Shown here: piece after piece, positions 37,367-48,069 of the stretch
Numbering within the stretch: position 1 is the stretch's first letter
Layout: every line of letters starts with the position of its first letter
From: Oceanisphaera profunda
Lineage (GTDB): Bacteria; Pseudomonadota; Gammaproteobacteria; Enterobacterales; Aeromonadaceae
NCBI RefSeq assembly: GCF_002157895.1
Contig: NZ_CP021377.1
Location: 3,348,001 to 3,412,000 of the forward strand
DNA: 64,000 bases
Direction: 5' to 3'
Notes under the pieces: generated by a model
Seen by the model: only the letters and a program-made list of their open reading frames with translations
Told to the model about the DNA's origin: nothing
Databases searched by the model: none
Translations under genes and position numbers: made by a program

Positions 37367-38761
37367 ATGGGACTGCCTTTGCATATTTACAGCCAAGCGT
37401 TTGATGGCGCTGTGCATGATTTCTTTTCGCCAATTGCTCATTTAACCTGGGCCATGTTGCTGGAGTCGGGCGCGCCATTAGGCACAGATAGCCGCTTTCA
37501 TATTATCAGCGCCGAGCCACGAGCGACCTTAGTCACCCAAGGTGCAGACACTGTTATTGAGCACTTTGAGCAAAACCAAAACCACAACCAGCGCTATCGC
37601 TCCACTGAGTCGCCGTTTGCCTTACTCAAGCACTGGCAAGATAAGCTAATAGGTGAAGTAAGTTTGCCTGAATCACACCAACATCTGCCATTTTGTGGCG
37701 GGGCGCTGGGGTTGTTTAGCTATGACTTAGGCCGTCGAGTGGAGCGCATTCCCAGCCTCGCCATTAATGAACTTACCACCCCCGACATGGCAGTGGCGCT
37801 GGTGGACTGGGCTTGGGTGATTGATACCGAGCTACAGCAGGCGCACTTATTGGTGCTGGGTGATGAAGCCGCTTTAAGTGCGCGCTTGGCTTGGTGGCAG
37901 GCTCAGCAAGCGAAGACTGCTGAGCCGTTTAAGCTGTTAAGCGATTGGCAGGCGAGCAAGACTCAAAGTGAATATGAAACTAGCTTTAATACCGTGCAGG
38001 ATTATCTGAGCGCTGGCGATTGCTATCAAATTAATCTGACGCTGCGCTTTAATACAGTCTTTAGCGGTGACACTTGGGCTGCTTATCGCCAGTTAAGTGC
38101 GCAAAATCAGGCGCCATTCTCGGCCTTTCTGCAATTACCCAGCAGTACCATTTTAAGCTTGTCGCCAGAGCGCTTTATTGCGCTGGACGGGCGGCGCGTT
38201 GAAACCAAGCCCATTAAAGGTACCCGTCCCAGAGGCATGGATGCGGCGCAAGATAAACAACTGGCCGATGAGCTAAGTGTGGCGCCTAAAGACCGCGCCG
38301 AGAATCTGATGATAGTGGATTTATTGCGCAACGATATCGGTCGTGTCTGTGTGCCGGGCTCGGTAAAGGTGCCGTCATTATTTGCCATCGAATCCTTTCC
38401 GGCGGTGCATCATTTGGTGTCGACCATTACCGGCGAGCTCAATCCTGCGCTCACCGGTGCCGATTTATTGGCAGCCACCTTTCCCGGCGGATCCATTACC
38501 GGCGCGCCCAAGGTGCGGGCCATGGAAATTATTGAAGAGCTAGAAAAGTACCGCCGCCATGCCTATTGCGGCAGCATCGGCTACATTAGTGCTCACGGGC
38601 GCATGGACACCAGCATTACCATTCGCACCCTAGTGGCAGAGCTTGACCAGCTGTATTGCTGGGCCGGCGGCGGTATTGTCGCCGACTCACAAGCCGATGA
38701 CGAATATCAGGAGTTATTTGATAAGCTGGGTAAAATATTACCCGTATTAGCTGAGTTGTAA
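37367..38761 (+). CDS. pabB: aminodeoxychorismate synthase component I
   Basis: Aminates chorismate to 4-amino-4-deoxychorismate with PabA, for folate. A 464-residue chorismate-binding enzyme: N-terminal beta part, then the catalytic domain with S-L-S-P-E-R-F, K-P-I-K-G-T-R-P-R-G, D-L-L-R-N-D-I-G-R-V and F-P-G-G-S-I-T-G-A-P-K. The P-I-K-G-T segment is the PabB form of the motif, where the Lys is diagnostic, rather than anthranilate synthase. The start is uncertain: GTG 37355 and ATG 37367 are both possible with weak ribosome sites. It heads the gammaproteobacterial pabB-nudL-sdaA order. Confidence 0.92.
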   Translation: MGLPLHIYSQAFDGAVHDFFSPIAHLTWAMLLESGAPLGTDSRFHIISAEPRATLVTQGADTVIEHFEQNQNHNQRYRSTESPFALLKHWQDKLIGEVSLPESHQHLPFCGGALGLFSYDLGRRVERIPSLAINELTTPDMAVALVDWAWVIDTELQQAHLLVLGDEAALSARLAWWQAQQAKTAEPFKLLSDWQASKTQSEYETSFNTVQDYLSAGDCYQINLTLRFNTVFSGDTWAAYRQLSAQNQAPFSAFLQLPSSTILSLSPERFIALDGRRVETKPIKGTRPRGMDAAQDKQLADELSVAPKDRAENLMIVDLLRNDIGRVCVPGSVKVPSLFAIESFPAVHHLVSTITGELNPALTGADLLAATFPGGSITGAPKVRAMEIIEELEKYRRHAYCGSIGYISAHGRMDTSITIRTLVAELDQLYCWAGGGIVADSQADDEYQELFDKLGKILPVLAEL

Positions 38762-39077
38762 CAAAGTAGCGCCGAGGGCCGGCGCCAAGCGCCAAGGAAG
38801 ACACAGCTGTTGTAGTCTTGCGTTGTTAGTCCTGCGCTTTAAGTCGATACGCACCATTTAGCTGACTGCGAATATTCACTGGATATTCGATTAATCTGAA
38901 ATGGTTCGTCACGGCGAGACAGGCTCGCCCCAGCAAAGCAAGAAGGCATTAAATAATCCCGCCGAGACGGGACTGCCAGCTAAAGCGGCAGGCTACAGCA
39001 GTCATCACTCTTTGTTGTTTTCATCGCTGTACGAAGGGCCCGAATACCATAGCAAAAATAGGCTTAGGTTTTGAACC
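38762..39077. other. intergenic region with hairpin cluster
   Basis: Gap between pabB and the CoA pyrophosphatase gene; it contains three hairpins listed separately. Confidence 0.55.
38913..38991. repeat. cluster of three REP-like hairpins
   Basis: GGCGAG-N5-CTCGCC (38913-38929), TCCCG-N6-CGGGA (38957-38972) and CTGCC-N9-GGCAG (38973-38991), the last two directly adjacent. The layout is that of a REP/BIME-type extragenic element. Confidence 0.65.
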
Positions 39078-39641
39078 ATGACGTTAGATGAACTAAAAAC
39101 ACGCATTAATTTATTGACGCCAGGCCTTGATCCGCATTTGCCGAGTCATGCGTTTCCGGCGGCGGTGCTGATGCCCTTGCTGCAAACGGGGCAGGGCTTA
39201 GAGCTGGTATTAACCCGCCGTAGTCGACATTTGCGCCATCATCCGGGGCAAGTGAGCTTTCCCGGAGGGCGGGCAGATGCCACCGATACCAGCCTGTGGC
39301 ACACGGCGCTGCGTGAAAGTTGGGAAGAAATTGGCCTCTTGCCTGAATTGTGTCAGCCCTTGGCTCAGCTGCAGGCCCAGCATACGATTTCGGGTTTCGC
39401 ACTCACGCCCTTTATTGGCCTAATAGAAGGGCATCCACAATTTAAGCTCAATCCGGCCGAGGTCGATGAGCTGTTTCAAGTACCGCTCGATTACCTGCTG
39501 GATTTACGCCATCACCATTTGTACCAGTTGCGCCGCCAAGGCCGTACTCATGAAGTGGTGTTTATTCGTTGGCAAGGCTTATGGATTTGGGGCATTACCG
39601 CCACCGTTATCCATCAGTTCGCTCAGCAGATTGCTCGATAA
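39078..39641 (+). CDS. nudL: CoA pyrophosphatase (Nudix)
   Basis: Hydrolyses CoA and its derivatives to 3',5'-ADP and phosphopantetheine. A 187-residue Nudix protein: the NuCoA signature L-R-H-H-P-G-Q-V-S-F-P-G-G is followed by the Nudix box ending R-E-S-W-E-E-I-G. As in NudL, Asp stands where many Nudix boxes have the first Glu. The position between pabB and sdaA matches E. coli nudL (yeaB). Confidence 0.92.
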   Translation: MTLDELKTRINLLTPGLDPHLPSHAFPAAVLMPLLQTGQGLELVLTRRSRHLRHHPGQVSFPGGRADATDTSLWHTALRESWEEIGLLPELCQPLAQLQAQHTISGFALTPFIGLIEGHPQFKLNPAEVDELFQVPLDYLLDLRHHHLYQLRRQGRTHEVVFIRWQGLWIWGITATVIHQFAQQIAR

Positions 39642-39819
39642 CTCGCGATCTTAATCACATATTTCACTGCTAAATCTCCCAAGCCTAAAATTTCATTGGG
39701 GCTAGCGCTCAAATATCCCTACAATTCTTCAACTTTAGTTGATGGTTGCGCCTAGCGCTTAAACGCACCGCGTGGCTTTTCAACTTACCTTCTCGATTTA
39801 TCCGTGTTTTGGAGTCCTT

Positions 39820-41244
39820 ATGATCAGCGTGTTCGATATGTTCAGCATTGGCATAGGCCCGTCTTCTTCCCATACGGTAGGGCCAATGCGCGCCGCTCAT
39901 GCTTTCGTGAATGGTTTGAGTGAGCAGGGCACATTGAGCCAAGTGAGCCGAGTGGAAGTGGAGCTGTTTGGTTCTCTAGGCCAAACCGGCATCGGCCACG
40001 GCACCGGCAAGGCAGTGCTATTAGGTTTAGCGGGTTTTGAGCCAGACACCGTTGATATTGAGCTGATCCCGCACTTTTTAGAGCAGGTAGAAAGGGATGA
40101 GCAGTTGCTGCTTAATCAACAGCATAGCGTGCCTTTTCCTCGCCAAGGCGCCATTGTGTTTCATCGTCGTAAGACCTTGGCGCTGCACAGCAATGGCATG
40201 ACCTGTCGTGCTTTTACCACTTCTACTCTGTCATCAGAACAGTCATCAGAAGTCGGGCAAACTGAACAATTGCTGGCCGAACAATCTTATTACTCCATTG
40301 GTGGCGGCTTTATCGTGAAGGCCGAAGACTTTGCCAACACTCAAGCCAGTGCGGCCGCTGAGTCCAGTGCTAAGCCGGTGCCGTACCCATTTCACAGTGG
40401 CGATGAATTACTGGCGTTGTGCCATGAGCATGATTTATCTGTCAGTGAACTGATGCTGGCCAATGAAAAAGTGAACCGCAGCGAAGCAGATATTATTCAA
40501 GGCTTGCGCCAGCTCTGGCAGGTGATGCAAGACTGCGTGACGCGAGGCTGTAACACCAAAGGCATCTTGCCCGGCGGCTTAAAGTTACGGCGCCGGGCGC
40601 CTGACTTATTGAGTAAATTAACCAGCGATAGTGTCTATAACAAAGACCCCTTGATCGTGATGGAATGGGTGGATTTATACGCCATGGCGGTGAATGAAGA
40701 AAACGCCGCCGGTGGTCGTGTGGTGACCGCCCCCACTAACGGTGCGGCGGGTATTATTCCGGCGGTGTTGCATTATTATCATCACTTTGTGCAGCCGGTG
40801 GATGATGCGGTATTGGTGAAGTATTTCTTAACTGCCGCCGCCATTGGCATCTTATATAAGGAAAATGCCTCCATCTCAGGTGCGGAAGTCGGCTGCCAAG
40901 GTGAAGTGGGCGTGGCCTGCTCTATGGCCGCAGCGGCGCTCACCGCGATTGTGGGCGGCACTGTGGATCAAGTCGAAAATGCCGCCGAAATCGGCATGGA
41001 GCATAATTTAGGCTTAACCTGCGATCCTGTGGGAGGCTTGGTACAAGTGCCCTGCATTGAGCGCAACGCCATGGGTTCGGTGAAAGCCATTAATGCCAGC
41101 AGACTGGCGCTACGGGGCGACGGCGAGCATAAGGTGTCATTGGATAAGGTAATTAAAACCATGCGCGAAACCGGCCGCGATATGAAGAGCAAATACAAAG
41201 AAACCGCCCGCGGCGGCTTGGCCGTGAATATTACGGAATGCTGA
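39820..41244 (+). CDS. sdaA: L-serine dehydratase (4Fe-4S)
   Basis: Deaminates L-serine to pyruvate. The 474-residue single-chain bacterial form starts [22 protein letters not shown], the family signature. Cluster Cys are in G-C-N-T-K-G, V-A-C-S and P-C-I-E-R-N. A small low-complexity insert ([11 protein letters not shown]) lies near residues 180-190. The start at 39820 has GGAG 5 bases upstream; the in-frame ATG at 39772 would add a non-conserved stretch. Confidence 0.94.
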   Translation: MISVFDMFSIGIGPSSSHTVGPMRAAHAFVNGLSEQGTLSQVSRVEVELFGSLGQTGIGHGTGKAVLLGLAGFEPDTVDIELIPHFLEQVERDEQLLLNQQHSVPFPRQGAIVFHRRKTLALHSNGMTCRAFTTSTLSSEQSSEVGQTEQLLAEQSYYSIGGGFIVKAEDFANTQASAAAESSAKPVPYPFHSGDELLALCHEHDLSVSELMLANEKVNRSEADIIQGLRQLWQVMQDCVTRGCNTKGILPGGLKLRRRAPDLLSKLTSDSVYNKDPLIVMEWVDLYAMAVNEENAAGGRVVTAPTNGAAGIIPAVLHYYHHFVQPVDDAVLVKYFLTAAAIGILYKENASISGAEVGCQGEVGVACSMAAAALTAIVGGTVDQVENAAEIGMEHNLGLTCDPVGGLVQVPCIERNAMGSVKAINASRLALRGDGEHKVSLDKVIKTMRETGRDMKSKYKETARGGLAVNITEC

Positions 41245-41360
41245 TTGAGGGCCGCGCCGAGCACCAAGCGCCCGGCGCCCAGCTAAATCTTAATCCTCGT
41301 TTTTTGGAGCTGCTGCGACCACTGTAATATTCTGCAAAGCTGGGTTGTGTTATAGATTTA

Positions 41361-41400
41361 CGCCTGAGGCGTAATGCGAGAGCAAGCGTTCGCCTACAAA
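41361..41400. repeat. REP-like repeat, family D copy 2
   Basis: CGCCTGAGGCG hairpin, then the same 28 bases as at 31120-31147 (AATGCGAGAGCAAGCG, TTCGCCTACAAA). Confidence 0.75.
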
Positions 41401-41439
41401 AGCTACTACTTAGAGCTTAAAAGTAGATCCTGAATCTTC

Positions 41440-41703
41440 GTCATGCCGGACTTGCTCCGGTATCAGGAAGACGGCATAAAGACAGACACGGTCCCATGCT
41501 GTCTTACCGGGCTCGCCCCGGTATCTCGCACTGTGCACTTCGCCTGTGAGTCTAAAAGCGAGATCCTGACGTGCGTCAGGAAGACGGCCTAAATAAAAGC
41601 ACCGCCCTGTGCTGTCTTACCGGGCTCGCCCCGGTATCTCGCACTGTGCACTTCGCCTGTGAATCTAAAAGCGAGATCCTGACGTGCGTCAGGATGACGG
41701 CTT
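41440..41703. repeat. family C palindromes with a 113-bp tandem duplication
   Basis: Two near-identical units with period 113 start at 41497 and 41610. Each carries the hairpin ACCGGGCTCGCCCCGGT, then TATCTCGCACTGTGCACT, then the perfect palindrome TCCTGACGTGCGTCAGGA. Units differ by only a few bases. An older relative precedes them at 41440-41475. Confidence 0.88.
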
Positions 41704-41721
41704 AAGACCTAAAATACATAA

Positions 41722-41753
41722 AAAAACACCGAGCTTTTGGCTCGGTGTTTTTG
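41722..41753. terminator. bidirectional terminator between sdaA and metG
   Basis: AACACCGAGC, short T-rich loop, GCTCGGTGTT, with A runs before and T runs after, so it can end transcription from both sides. The stem is the same as that of the fumarase terminator. Confidence 0.9.
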
Positions 41754-41801
41754 TTTTACTGACAGCTCAAAGCTGACCGCTTCAAGCTCTGCGAAGCAGC
41801 G

Positions 41802-43847
41802 TTATTTAATCCGCATCCCTGGCTGGGCGCCGGCGTGGGGCTCTAAGATCCACAGGTCTTTACCACCCGGGCCGGCAGCCAATACCATGCCCTCGCTTAA
41901 GCCAAAGCTCATCTGGCGCGGTGCTAGGTTGGCCACCATCACCGTCAGCTTGCCTTCCAGATCTTCCGGTGCATACGCAGATTTAATGCCAGCAAACACT
42001 TGGCGAGTTTCGCCGCCTAAGTCCAGCTCTAAGCGCAGTAGCTTATTGGCCTTGGGCACAGACTCGGCTTTTTTGATTAAGGCGATACGCAGGTCAATCT
42101 TAGCAAAGTCATCAAAGCTGATAGTCGGGCTAATCGGATCATCAGTCAATTGGCTGCTTTCGGCTGCAGCAGGGGCGGCCAAGGATAGCTCCACTTCTAA
42201 GTCTTCTTTAGAGTCTTCCACCATGGCGGCAATCTTAGCCGGATCCATACGATTAAACAGCGCGCTAAACGGATTCACCTGATGGGACACTAAAGGTGAA
42301 ACCACCGCGTCCCAGCTTAGGGTGGTGTTCAAGTAAGCTTCTGCGCGCTCGGTTAACTTTGGCATTACCGGCTTTAAGTAGGTCATTAATACGCGGAACA
42401 AGTTAATGCCCACCGAGCATACGTCTTGCAGCTCTTGGTCTTTACCTTCTTGCTTGGCCAGCACCCAGGGGGCTTTGTCGTCCACGTAACGGTTGGCTTT
42501 ATCAGCCAGCGCCATGATTTCACGAATAGCACGACCAAATTCACGCTGCTCAAAGCTGTGACCAATACGCTCACCGGCCGCAGCAAATTCGGCGTATAGC
42601 TCAGGCTCGCTGCAAGTAGCAGCCAATTGACCATCAAAACGCTTGGCAATAAAGCCCGCATTGCGTGAGGCTAAGTTCACCAGCTTGTTCACCACATCGC
42701 TGTTTACGCGGGCCACAAAGTCAGTCAAATTTAAGTCCAAGTCATCGATGCGGCTCGATAATTTAGCGGCGTAGTAATAACGCAGGCACTCAGGATCTAA
42801 GTGCTTAAGGTAGGTGTCGGCCTTAATAAAGGTGCCTTTAGACTTCGACATTTTCGCGCCATCTACCGTCACATAACCATGGACGAAGATATTGGTCGGC
42901 TTTCTAAAACCACTGCCCTCAAGCATGGCGGGCCAAAACAGGCTGTGGAAATAAACAATGTCTTTACCGATAAAATGATACAGCTCAGTGGTGCTGTCTT
43001 TCTGCCAGTATTCATCAAAGTTTAGATCGTCGCGCTTATCGCAGTAATTCTTAAACGAGCCCATGTAGCCGATAGGTGCATCCAGCCACACGTAAAAATA
43101 TTTGCCCGGCGCATCAGGAATTTCAAAGCCAAAGTAGGGCGCATCACGGGTGATGTCCCACTGCTGTAAACCGGTTTCAAACCACTCTTCCAGCTTGTTG
43201 GCCATTTCTTCTTGCAGTGCGCCTGAGCGCGTCCAGGCTTTCAGCATGGTGCTAAACTGGGGCAGGTCGAAGAAGAAGTGCTCGCTGTCTTTCATAATGG
43301 GCGTGGCACCGGACACCGCAGAGCGCGGATTAATCAGCTCGGTGGGGCTATAGGTGGCCGAACATACATCACAGTTATCGCCGTATTGGTCTTCGGCTTT
43401 ACACTTAGGGCAGGTGCCTTTCACAAAGCGGTCTGGCAAAAACATGTTTTGCTCAGGATCGTACAGCTGAGAAATAGTGCGGTTCTCAATGTAACCGTTT
43501 TCTTTTAAGCGACCGTAAATCAGCTCGGCAAATTCACGGTTCTCAACGCTGTGGGTAGTGTGATAGTTATCAAAGCCAATATTAAAGCGTGCAAAGTCTG
43601 CTTCGTGCTCTTCTTTTACGGCGGCAATCATTGCTTCTGGCTCTATGCCTAATTGCTTGGCCTTGAGCATAATGGGCGTACCATGAGCGTCATCAGCACA
43701 GATAAAATGAACTGTATGGCCTCGCATTCGCTGATAACGAACCCAGATATCGGCCTGAATATGCTCCAACATATGGCCAAGGTGGATAGATCCATTGGCA
43801 TAGGGTAGGGCACAGGTGACAAGTATCTTACGCGGTTCGGTAGCCAT
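41802..43847 (-). CDS. metG: methionyl-tRNA synthetase
   Basis: Charges tRNA-Met; essential. Class I motifs are present: H-L-G-H (the HIGH motif) near residue 22 and K-M-S-K-S near 336. The zinc-binding C-P-K-C...C-D-V-C and a C-terminal tRNA-binding/dimer domain ([18 protein letters not shown]) are also there. At 681 residues it matches the long E. coli type. The start at 43847 is preferred because GGAAA precedes it; the in-frame ATG at 43856 has no ribosome site. It is divergent from apbC as in E. coli. Confidence 0.96.
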   Translation of the reverse strand: MATEPRKILVTCALPYANGSIHLGHMLEHIQADIWVRYQRMRGHTVHFICADDAHGTPIMLKAKQLGIEPEAMIAAVKEEHEADFARFNIGFDNYHTTHSVENREFAELIYGRLKENGYIENRTISQLYDPEQNMFLPDRFVKGTCPKCKAEDQYGDNCDVCSATYSPTELINPRSAVSGATPIMKDSEHFFFDLPQFSTMLKAWTRSGALQEEMANKLEEWFETGLQQWDITRDAPYFGFEIPDAPGKYFYVWLDAPIGYMGSFKNYCDKRDDLNFDEYWQKDSTTELYHFIGKDIVYFHSLFWPAMLEGSGFRKPTNIFVHGYVTVDGAKMSKSKGTFIKADTYLKHLDPECLRYYYAAKLSSRIDDLDLNLTDFVARVNSDVVNKLVNLASRNAGFIAKRFDGQLAATCSEPELYAEFAAAGERIGHSFEQREFGRAIREIMALADKANRYVDDKAPWVLAKQEGKDQELQDVCSVGINLFRVLMTYLKPVMPKLTERAEAYLNTTLSWDAVVSPLVSHQVNPFSALFNRMDPAKIAAMVEDSKEDLEVELSLAAPAAAESSQLTDDPISPTISFDDFAKIDLRIALIKKAESVPKANKLLRLELDLGGETRQVFAGIKSAYAPEDLEGKLTVMVANLAPRQMSFGLSEGMVLAAGPGGKDLWILEPHAGAQPGMRIK

Positions 43848-44127
43848 ATTTTCCATTCTATTAAGTCAATTAAGGTGGGTCGGTCATGTTACCCGAGTTT
43901 TTTTTGCTTATACACACTTTGGCCATTTTTTCCGGCGCAAAGAGCCTAAAGGTGCATTATCCCATGACTCAGCTGAAGAAAAAGCCCTCTTTTGCTAGTT
44001 TCTAGCCTTCTTTTGTTATGTAACCTGCTTAGTTTGGCGTATTTAGTGGTTTGTGCGGGCGCGAGCGTTTCGCCGTTGCCGGCTTTTTGCTAGAGTGCCT
44101 AGCACTATCCTCAAGAGGCAAGAGTCC

Positions 44128-45201
44128 ATGAATAATAACGATATTATGGCCTTACTGGCTAAGTTTATACCGCCACATTGGGGCAGAGATTTGGTCAGCA
44201 CCGGCGCGGTACGCGATATCAGCCTGCAATCGCCGCGCTTAGTAATAAAGCTGGTGTTGCCGTTTGTAGATTATCAGCTTGAAACTGTGCTCACTCAGCT
44301 AGACGAAAATCTGTGCCGCGTAAGTGGCGCGGAACAGGTTGAGTGGCAAATAAGCGTGGATGTGGCCACCTTGGCGCGGGCCAATGACGCTCAAGGGGTG
44401 TCTGGGGTACGTAATATTATTGCCATTTCTTCCGGTAAGGGTGGCGTAGGCAAGTCCACCACCGCCGTTAATTTGGCGTTGGCGTTACAGCGCTTAGGCG
44501 CGCGGGTTGGGATCTTAGACGCAGACGTCTATGGCCCCTCTATTCCGATGATGTTGGGCGTGGCCGGTGCCAAGCCGAGCATGAGTGACGACAAAATGAT
44601 GGGCCCAATACAGGCTCATGGAATAGTAGCGAACAGCATTGGCTTTTTGGTGAGCACGAAAGATGCCACAATTTGGCGCGGCCCCATGGCCAGTAAGGCG
44701 TTAACGCAAATTCTGCAAGAAACCCGTTGGGGTGAGTTAGACTACTTAGTCGTCGACTTGCCGCCCGGTACCGGCGACATTCAAATTACCATGTCACAAG
44801 GTGTGCCCACTACCGCGGCCGTGGTGGTGACCACCCCGCAAAACGTGGCGCTGGCAGATGCGGTGAAAGGCATCAGCATGTTCAACAAAGTGCATGTGCC
44901 TGTGCTGGGCGTGATTGAGAACATGAGCTACCACATCTGTGGCCAATGTGGTCATCAAGCTGAGTTATTTGGTGCCGGCGGCGGTTTGCGTGTGTCTCAA
45001 CAACAGCAGGTTCCTTTATTGGGTCAGCTGCCGTTGGATGCCCGTATTGGGGTGGATATGGATAAAGGCCGTCCCACCATGATAGCGGAGCCAGACGGCG
45101 CGTTAGCCGAGGCGTATTTGACCATAGCGGCGCGTGTTGCCAGCGGCTTGTATTTTAGCGGCAAGTCAGTGCCTACCAGCCTGTACACCCGTGTTATTTA
45201 A
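44128..45201 (+). CDS. apbC: Mrp/ApbC-type iron-sulphur cluster carrier ATPase
   Basis: Binds and delivers Fe-S clusters to apoproteins. The 357-residue protein has an N-terminal MIP18-like domain, a deviant Walker A S-G-K-G-G-V-G-K-S at 102-110, D-L-P-P-G-T-G-D, and the cluster-binding C-G-Q-C at 271-274. The start at 44128 follows CAAGAG sites and suits the family; an in-frame ATG at 44053 adds an Arg-rich tail unlike the family. Fe-S enzymes near it (fumarase, serine dehydratase) are plausible clients, but that is inference. Confidence 0.94.
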   Translation: MNNNDIMALLAKFIPPHWGRDLVSTGAVRDISLQSPRLVIKLVLPFVDYQLETVLTQLDENLCRVSGAEQVEWQISVDVATLARANDAQGVSGVRNIIAISSGKGGVGKSTTAVNLALALQRLGARVGILDADVYGPSIPMMLGVAGAKPSMSDDKMMGPIQAHGIVANSIGFLVSTKDATIWRGPMASKALTQILQETRWGELDYLVVDLPPGTGDIQITMSQGVPTTAAVVVTTPQNVALADAVKGISMFNKVHVPVLGVIENMSYHICGQCGHQAELFGAGGGLRVSQQQQVPLLGQLPLDARIGVDMDKGRPTMIAEPDGALAEAYLTIAARVASGLYFSGKSVPTSLYTRVI

Positions 45202-45355
45202 TTACATTTACGTTTAATCATTATTACCTTGCCCGCTAACACCATACATAACAGGAGTTAGCGGGCGGCTTGTGCCTAGCAAGTAGCCACCGCTGTGGCT
45301 GCGGCAAAGCTAGTCGCGAGCAAGGTGCTTTCTTACCCTGAGTTGAGGAATTTTC

Positions 45356-45937
45356 ATGCGTCTTTGTGATCGCGATATTAAGCGTTATTTGGCCGACGGC
45401 ATTATTAGTATTACCCCAGAGCCAGATCCAGAGCGGATCAGTGGCGTGAGCGTAGATGTGCTGTTAGGCAATGAGTTTCGGGTGTTTGAGGCTCACAGCG
45501 CGCCTTATATTGACTTGAGTGGCCCTAAGGATGAAGTGGCCAAAGCCATCGATAGCGTGATGAGTGACGAAATTTTTATTGCCGATGGCGATGCCTTTTT
45601 CCTGCATCCCGGCGAATTGGCGCTGGCGGTCACCCTTGAATCTATTACCTTGCCCGATAACATAGTGGGTTGGCTGGACGGGCGCTCATCATTAGCGCGC
45701 TTAGGGCTGATGGTGCATGCCACCGCTCATCGCATCGATCCGGGTTGGTCGGGGCGCATCGTGCTTGAATTTTATAACGGCGGTAAACTGCCCCTCGCCT
45801 TACGCCCGCACATGGTGATTGGCGCCATTAACTTTGAAACCATGTCGGGCTCTGCAGAGCGTCCTTATATGAGCCGTGCTAGCGCTAAATACAAGGCGCA
45901 GCAAGGGGCCGATGCGAGCCGGATTAACCAAGACTAA
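45356..45937 (+). CDS. dcd: dCTP deaminase
   Basis: Deaminates dCTP to dUTP, supplying dTMP synthesis. The 193-residue length equals the E. coli enzyme. Seen: [19 protein letters not shown] with the catalytic-site Ser/Arg, H-R-I-D-P-G-W-S-G, and the C-terminal nucleotide-closing tail. TGAGGA precedes the ATG. It sits just before asmA, as in E. coli. Confidence 0.96.
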   Translation: MRLCDRDIKRYLADGIISITPEPDPERISGVSVDVLLGNEFRVFEAHSAPYIDLSGPKDEVAKAIDSVMSDEIFIADGDAFFLHPGELALAVTLESITLPDNIVGWLDGRSSLARLGLMVHATAHRIDPGWSGRIVLEFYNGGKLPLALRPHMVIGAINFETMSGSAERPYMSRASAKYKAQQGADASRINQD

Positions 45938-45961
45938 TAACAACAACACGGGATAATACGC

Positions 45962-47989
45962 ATGAAAAAGCTACTCTATGGATTGGGAGCCTTGTTGCTA
46001 CTGATCCTGCTAGCGGGAATTATTTTAATTCAGGTGGTGGATACCGACCGCGTTAAGCGAGTATTGATCGAGCAAACTAAAGAAAAAACCGGCCGAACCT
46101 TAGTGATTAATGGTGATTTAAGCTGGCGCTTTTTCCCCTCGGTCGGCTTTACCGTGAACGACACCGCCTTATTAAATCCGCCAGGGTTTGAGGGTGGCAA
46201 CACCTTATCCATTGGCGAACTCAGTTTAGATGTGGCCTTAAAGCCGCTGTTTAATAATCGTCTCGAAGTGGGTGAAGCTGTGCTCAAGAATGCCCGGCTG
46301 CATTTAATTACCCGCAAAGATGGCGTGACTAACTTAGATGATTTGCGCCAGCTCGCAGCAAGCAAGGCAGCTGATGGCACTGGCACCAATGGCAACACAG
46401 GCACTCAGGCTGGCAACGAAACAGCCACCGACTCTGACACTCAAGCCGAAAATACAGCCAGTAATACCGAAAATGAAAACAGCAAAGAGCCCATGAGCTT
46501 TAGCTTGGCAGGCGTCAGCGTACAAGATGCGGAAGTGGTGATGCAAAATCAGGCTACCGATAAATTAACGCGCCTGAGTAAGGTTAACTTTAAGCTGGAT
46601 GACTTTGCACCGGATCAAACCGTACCTTTAAGTTTGTCTGGCAATTTGTTTAGCGACGATCTACAGGGCAGCATTAAGGCGAACGGCAAATTTTGGTTAG
46701 CGCCTGAGTTTAATCGTTTTCTATTAAGTGACCTTGTCCTCGATGTGGGCGCCACTGGCCGTGCTATTCCGGGTAATAAACAGCTGCAGTTACAAGGCCA
46801 GTTAGCCTATGACTTAGACCAAAAGCTGGCTGAGTTTACCGAGCTTAACTTGGAGCTAGGCGAGCTCAAGGTGTCGGGTGCCTTGGCGGTACGCCACCAA
46901 AACCTGCCTGAGTTAACCTTTAAGCTGCACACCGACGTGTTAAATGTGGACGCCTTGCAAGAAGAATGGCGTAGCGGCACTAAGCCTACTAAAGGCAAAA
47001 CCAAGCCAACTAACGCTGAGAACACAGATAAAGACACCACCAATGCACCGAACCGTAGCGCCTCAGTGCCGGCGACCTTATCTAACTCCAAGCCGACTAC
47101 CAGCGAAGCCAGCGGTTCTTTCTTGCAAGGCATCAATCTTAATGGCGACTTGTCGGCAGATAAGGTGCTGATGCAAGGCATAGAGCTGGAGCAACTGGAT
47201 GTTCATATTCAGTCCAAACGAGGCAAGCTTGAGCTTAAACCCATCCAAGCTCAGCTTTATGAAGGCCAAATAGACGCGGAGGCTAAGCTTGATTTTACCG
47301 ATCAGCCCACGCGCTTTAGTGTGCATCAAACCTTAATCGACGTGAACGCAGATACCTTGCTGAGCGCCGCGACCAGCATCGATTACATCGAAGGTCGTGC
47401 CGATGTCACGCTTGATGCCAAAGGCGCGGGCTTTAGCAGCGATGAGCTGCGCAAAAATCTCACCGGCACCGCCAACATTAGCGTGGCCGACGGCGCCGTA
47501 GAGGGCGTTAACATCGCGGCCCTTATTCGCCGTGCCCACGCCCAAATAAAAGGCTTACCGGTACCGGCGAAAGAAGACGTTGAAAAAACTGACTTTAGTG
47601 CGCTTACTGCCGACTTTGTCATTGGTAAAGGTATGGTCAGCACTGACAACCTGCACTTAGCCTCGCCTTTACTACGTATCAACGGCGAGGGTAAAACCAA
47701 CCTTGGCGACGAGTCATTAAACGTACTGTTAAATACTGCGATCGTGGGCAGTATTAAAGGCCAAGACGGCGAAGAGTTAGATGAGCTTAAAAACATCATT
47801 CTGCCCATTCGCATTAGTGGCACCTATAAAGATCCCCAATACCGCTTAGATTTACAGCAAGTGTTTGATGTGTATTTAAGTGACAAGGCTGACAAAGAAG
47901 TTGAACGCCTTAAGCGTAAACTCGACGAAAAGCTGGGCGACAAGCTCGGTGATAAGTTACCGGGATTATTGGATAAGCTGGGGCTGTGA
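45962..47989 (+). CDS. asmA: AsmA-family protein
   Basis: A 675-residue inner-membrane-anchored periplasmic protein: one N-terminal helix (about 4-26), a chorein-like N domain (V-L-I-E-Q-T-K-E-K-T-G-R-T-L), then a long beta-rich region. The conserved AsmA C-terminal domain (G-T-A-N-I-S-V-A-D-G-A-V-E-G-V-N) is near 500-520. Two polar low-complexity inserts rich in T, N, E and S lie near 135-175 and 340-385. The extreme C-terminus is a charged coiled coil with repeated K-L-G-D. AsmA proteins are thought to help phospholipid transport to the outer membrane. Confidence 0.92.
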   Translation: MKKLLYGLGALLLLILLAGIILIQVVDTDRVKRVLIEQTKEKTGRTLVINGDLSWRFFPSVGFTVNDTALLNPPGFEGGNTLSIGELSLDVALKPLFNNRLEVGEAVLKNARLHLITRKDGVTNLDDLRQLAASKAADGTGTNGNTGTQAGNETATDSDTQAENTASNTENENSKEPMSFSLAGVSVQDAEVVMQNQATDKLTRLSKVNFKLDDFAPDQTVPLSLSGNLFSDDLQGSIKANGKFWLAPEFNRFLLSDLVLDVGATGRAIPGNKQLQLQGQLAYDLDQKLAEFTELNLELGELKVSGALAVRHQNLPELTFKLHTDVLNVDALQEEWRSGTKPTKGKTKPTNAENTDKDTTNAPNRSASVPATLSNSKPTTSEASGSFLQGINLNGDLSADKVLMQGIELEQLDVHIQSKRGKLELKPIQAQLYEGQIDAEAKLDFTDQPTRFSVHQTLIDVNADTLLSAATSIDYIEGRADVTLDAKGAGFSSDELRKNLTGTANISVADGAVEGVNIAALIRRAHAQIKGLPVPAKEDVEKTDFSALTADFVIGKGMVSTDNLHLASPLLRINGEGKTNLGDESLNVLLNTAIVGSIKGQDGEELDELKNIILPIRISGTYKDPQYRLDLQQVFDVYLSDKADKEVERLKRKLDEKLGDKLGDKLPGLLDKLGL

Positions 47990-48069
47990 TTTGTACGCGA
48001 GGCGTAAATCGTGAGAGTGAGCGCCGCTTCTTATCTCGTCCGTTAAGCTTGGTGTAAAGGTATTGCAGA

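Larger units (their letters stand above)
41245..41801. other. intergenic region packed with repeats
   Basis: 557 bases between convergent sdaA and metG. It holds REP family D copy 2, family C palindromes including a 113-bp tandem duplication, and a shared terminator. No gene. Confidence 0.65.
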
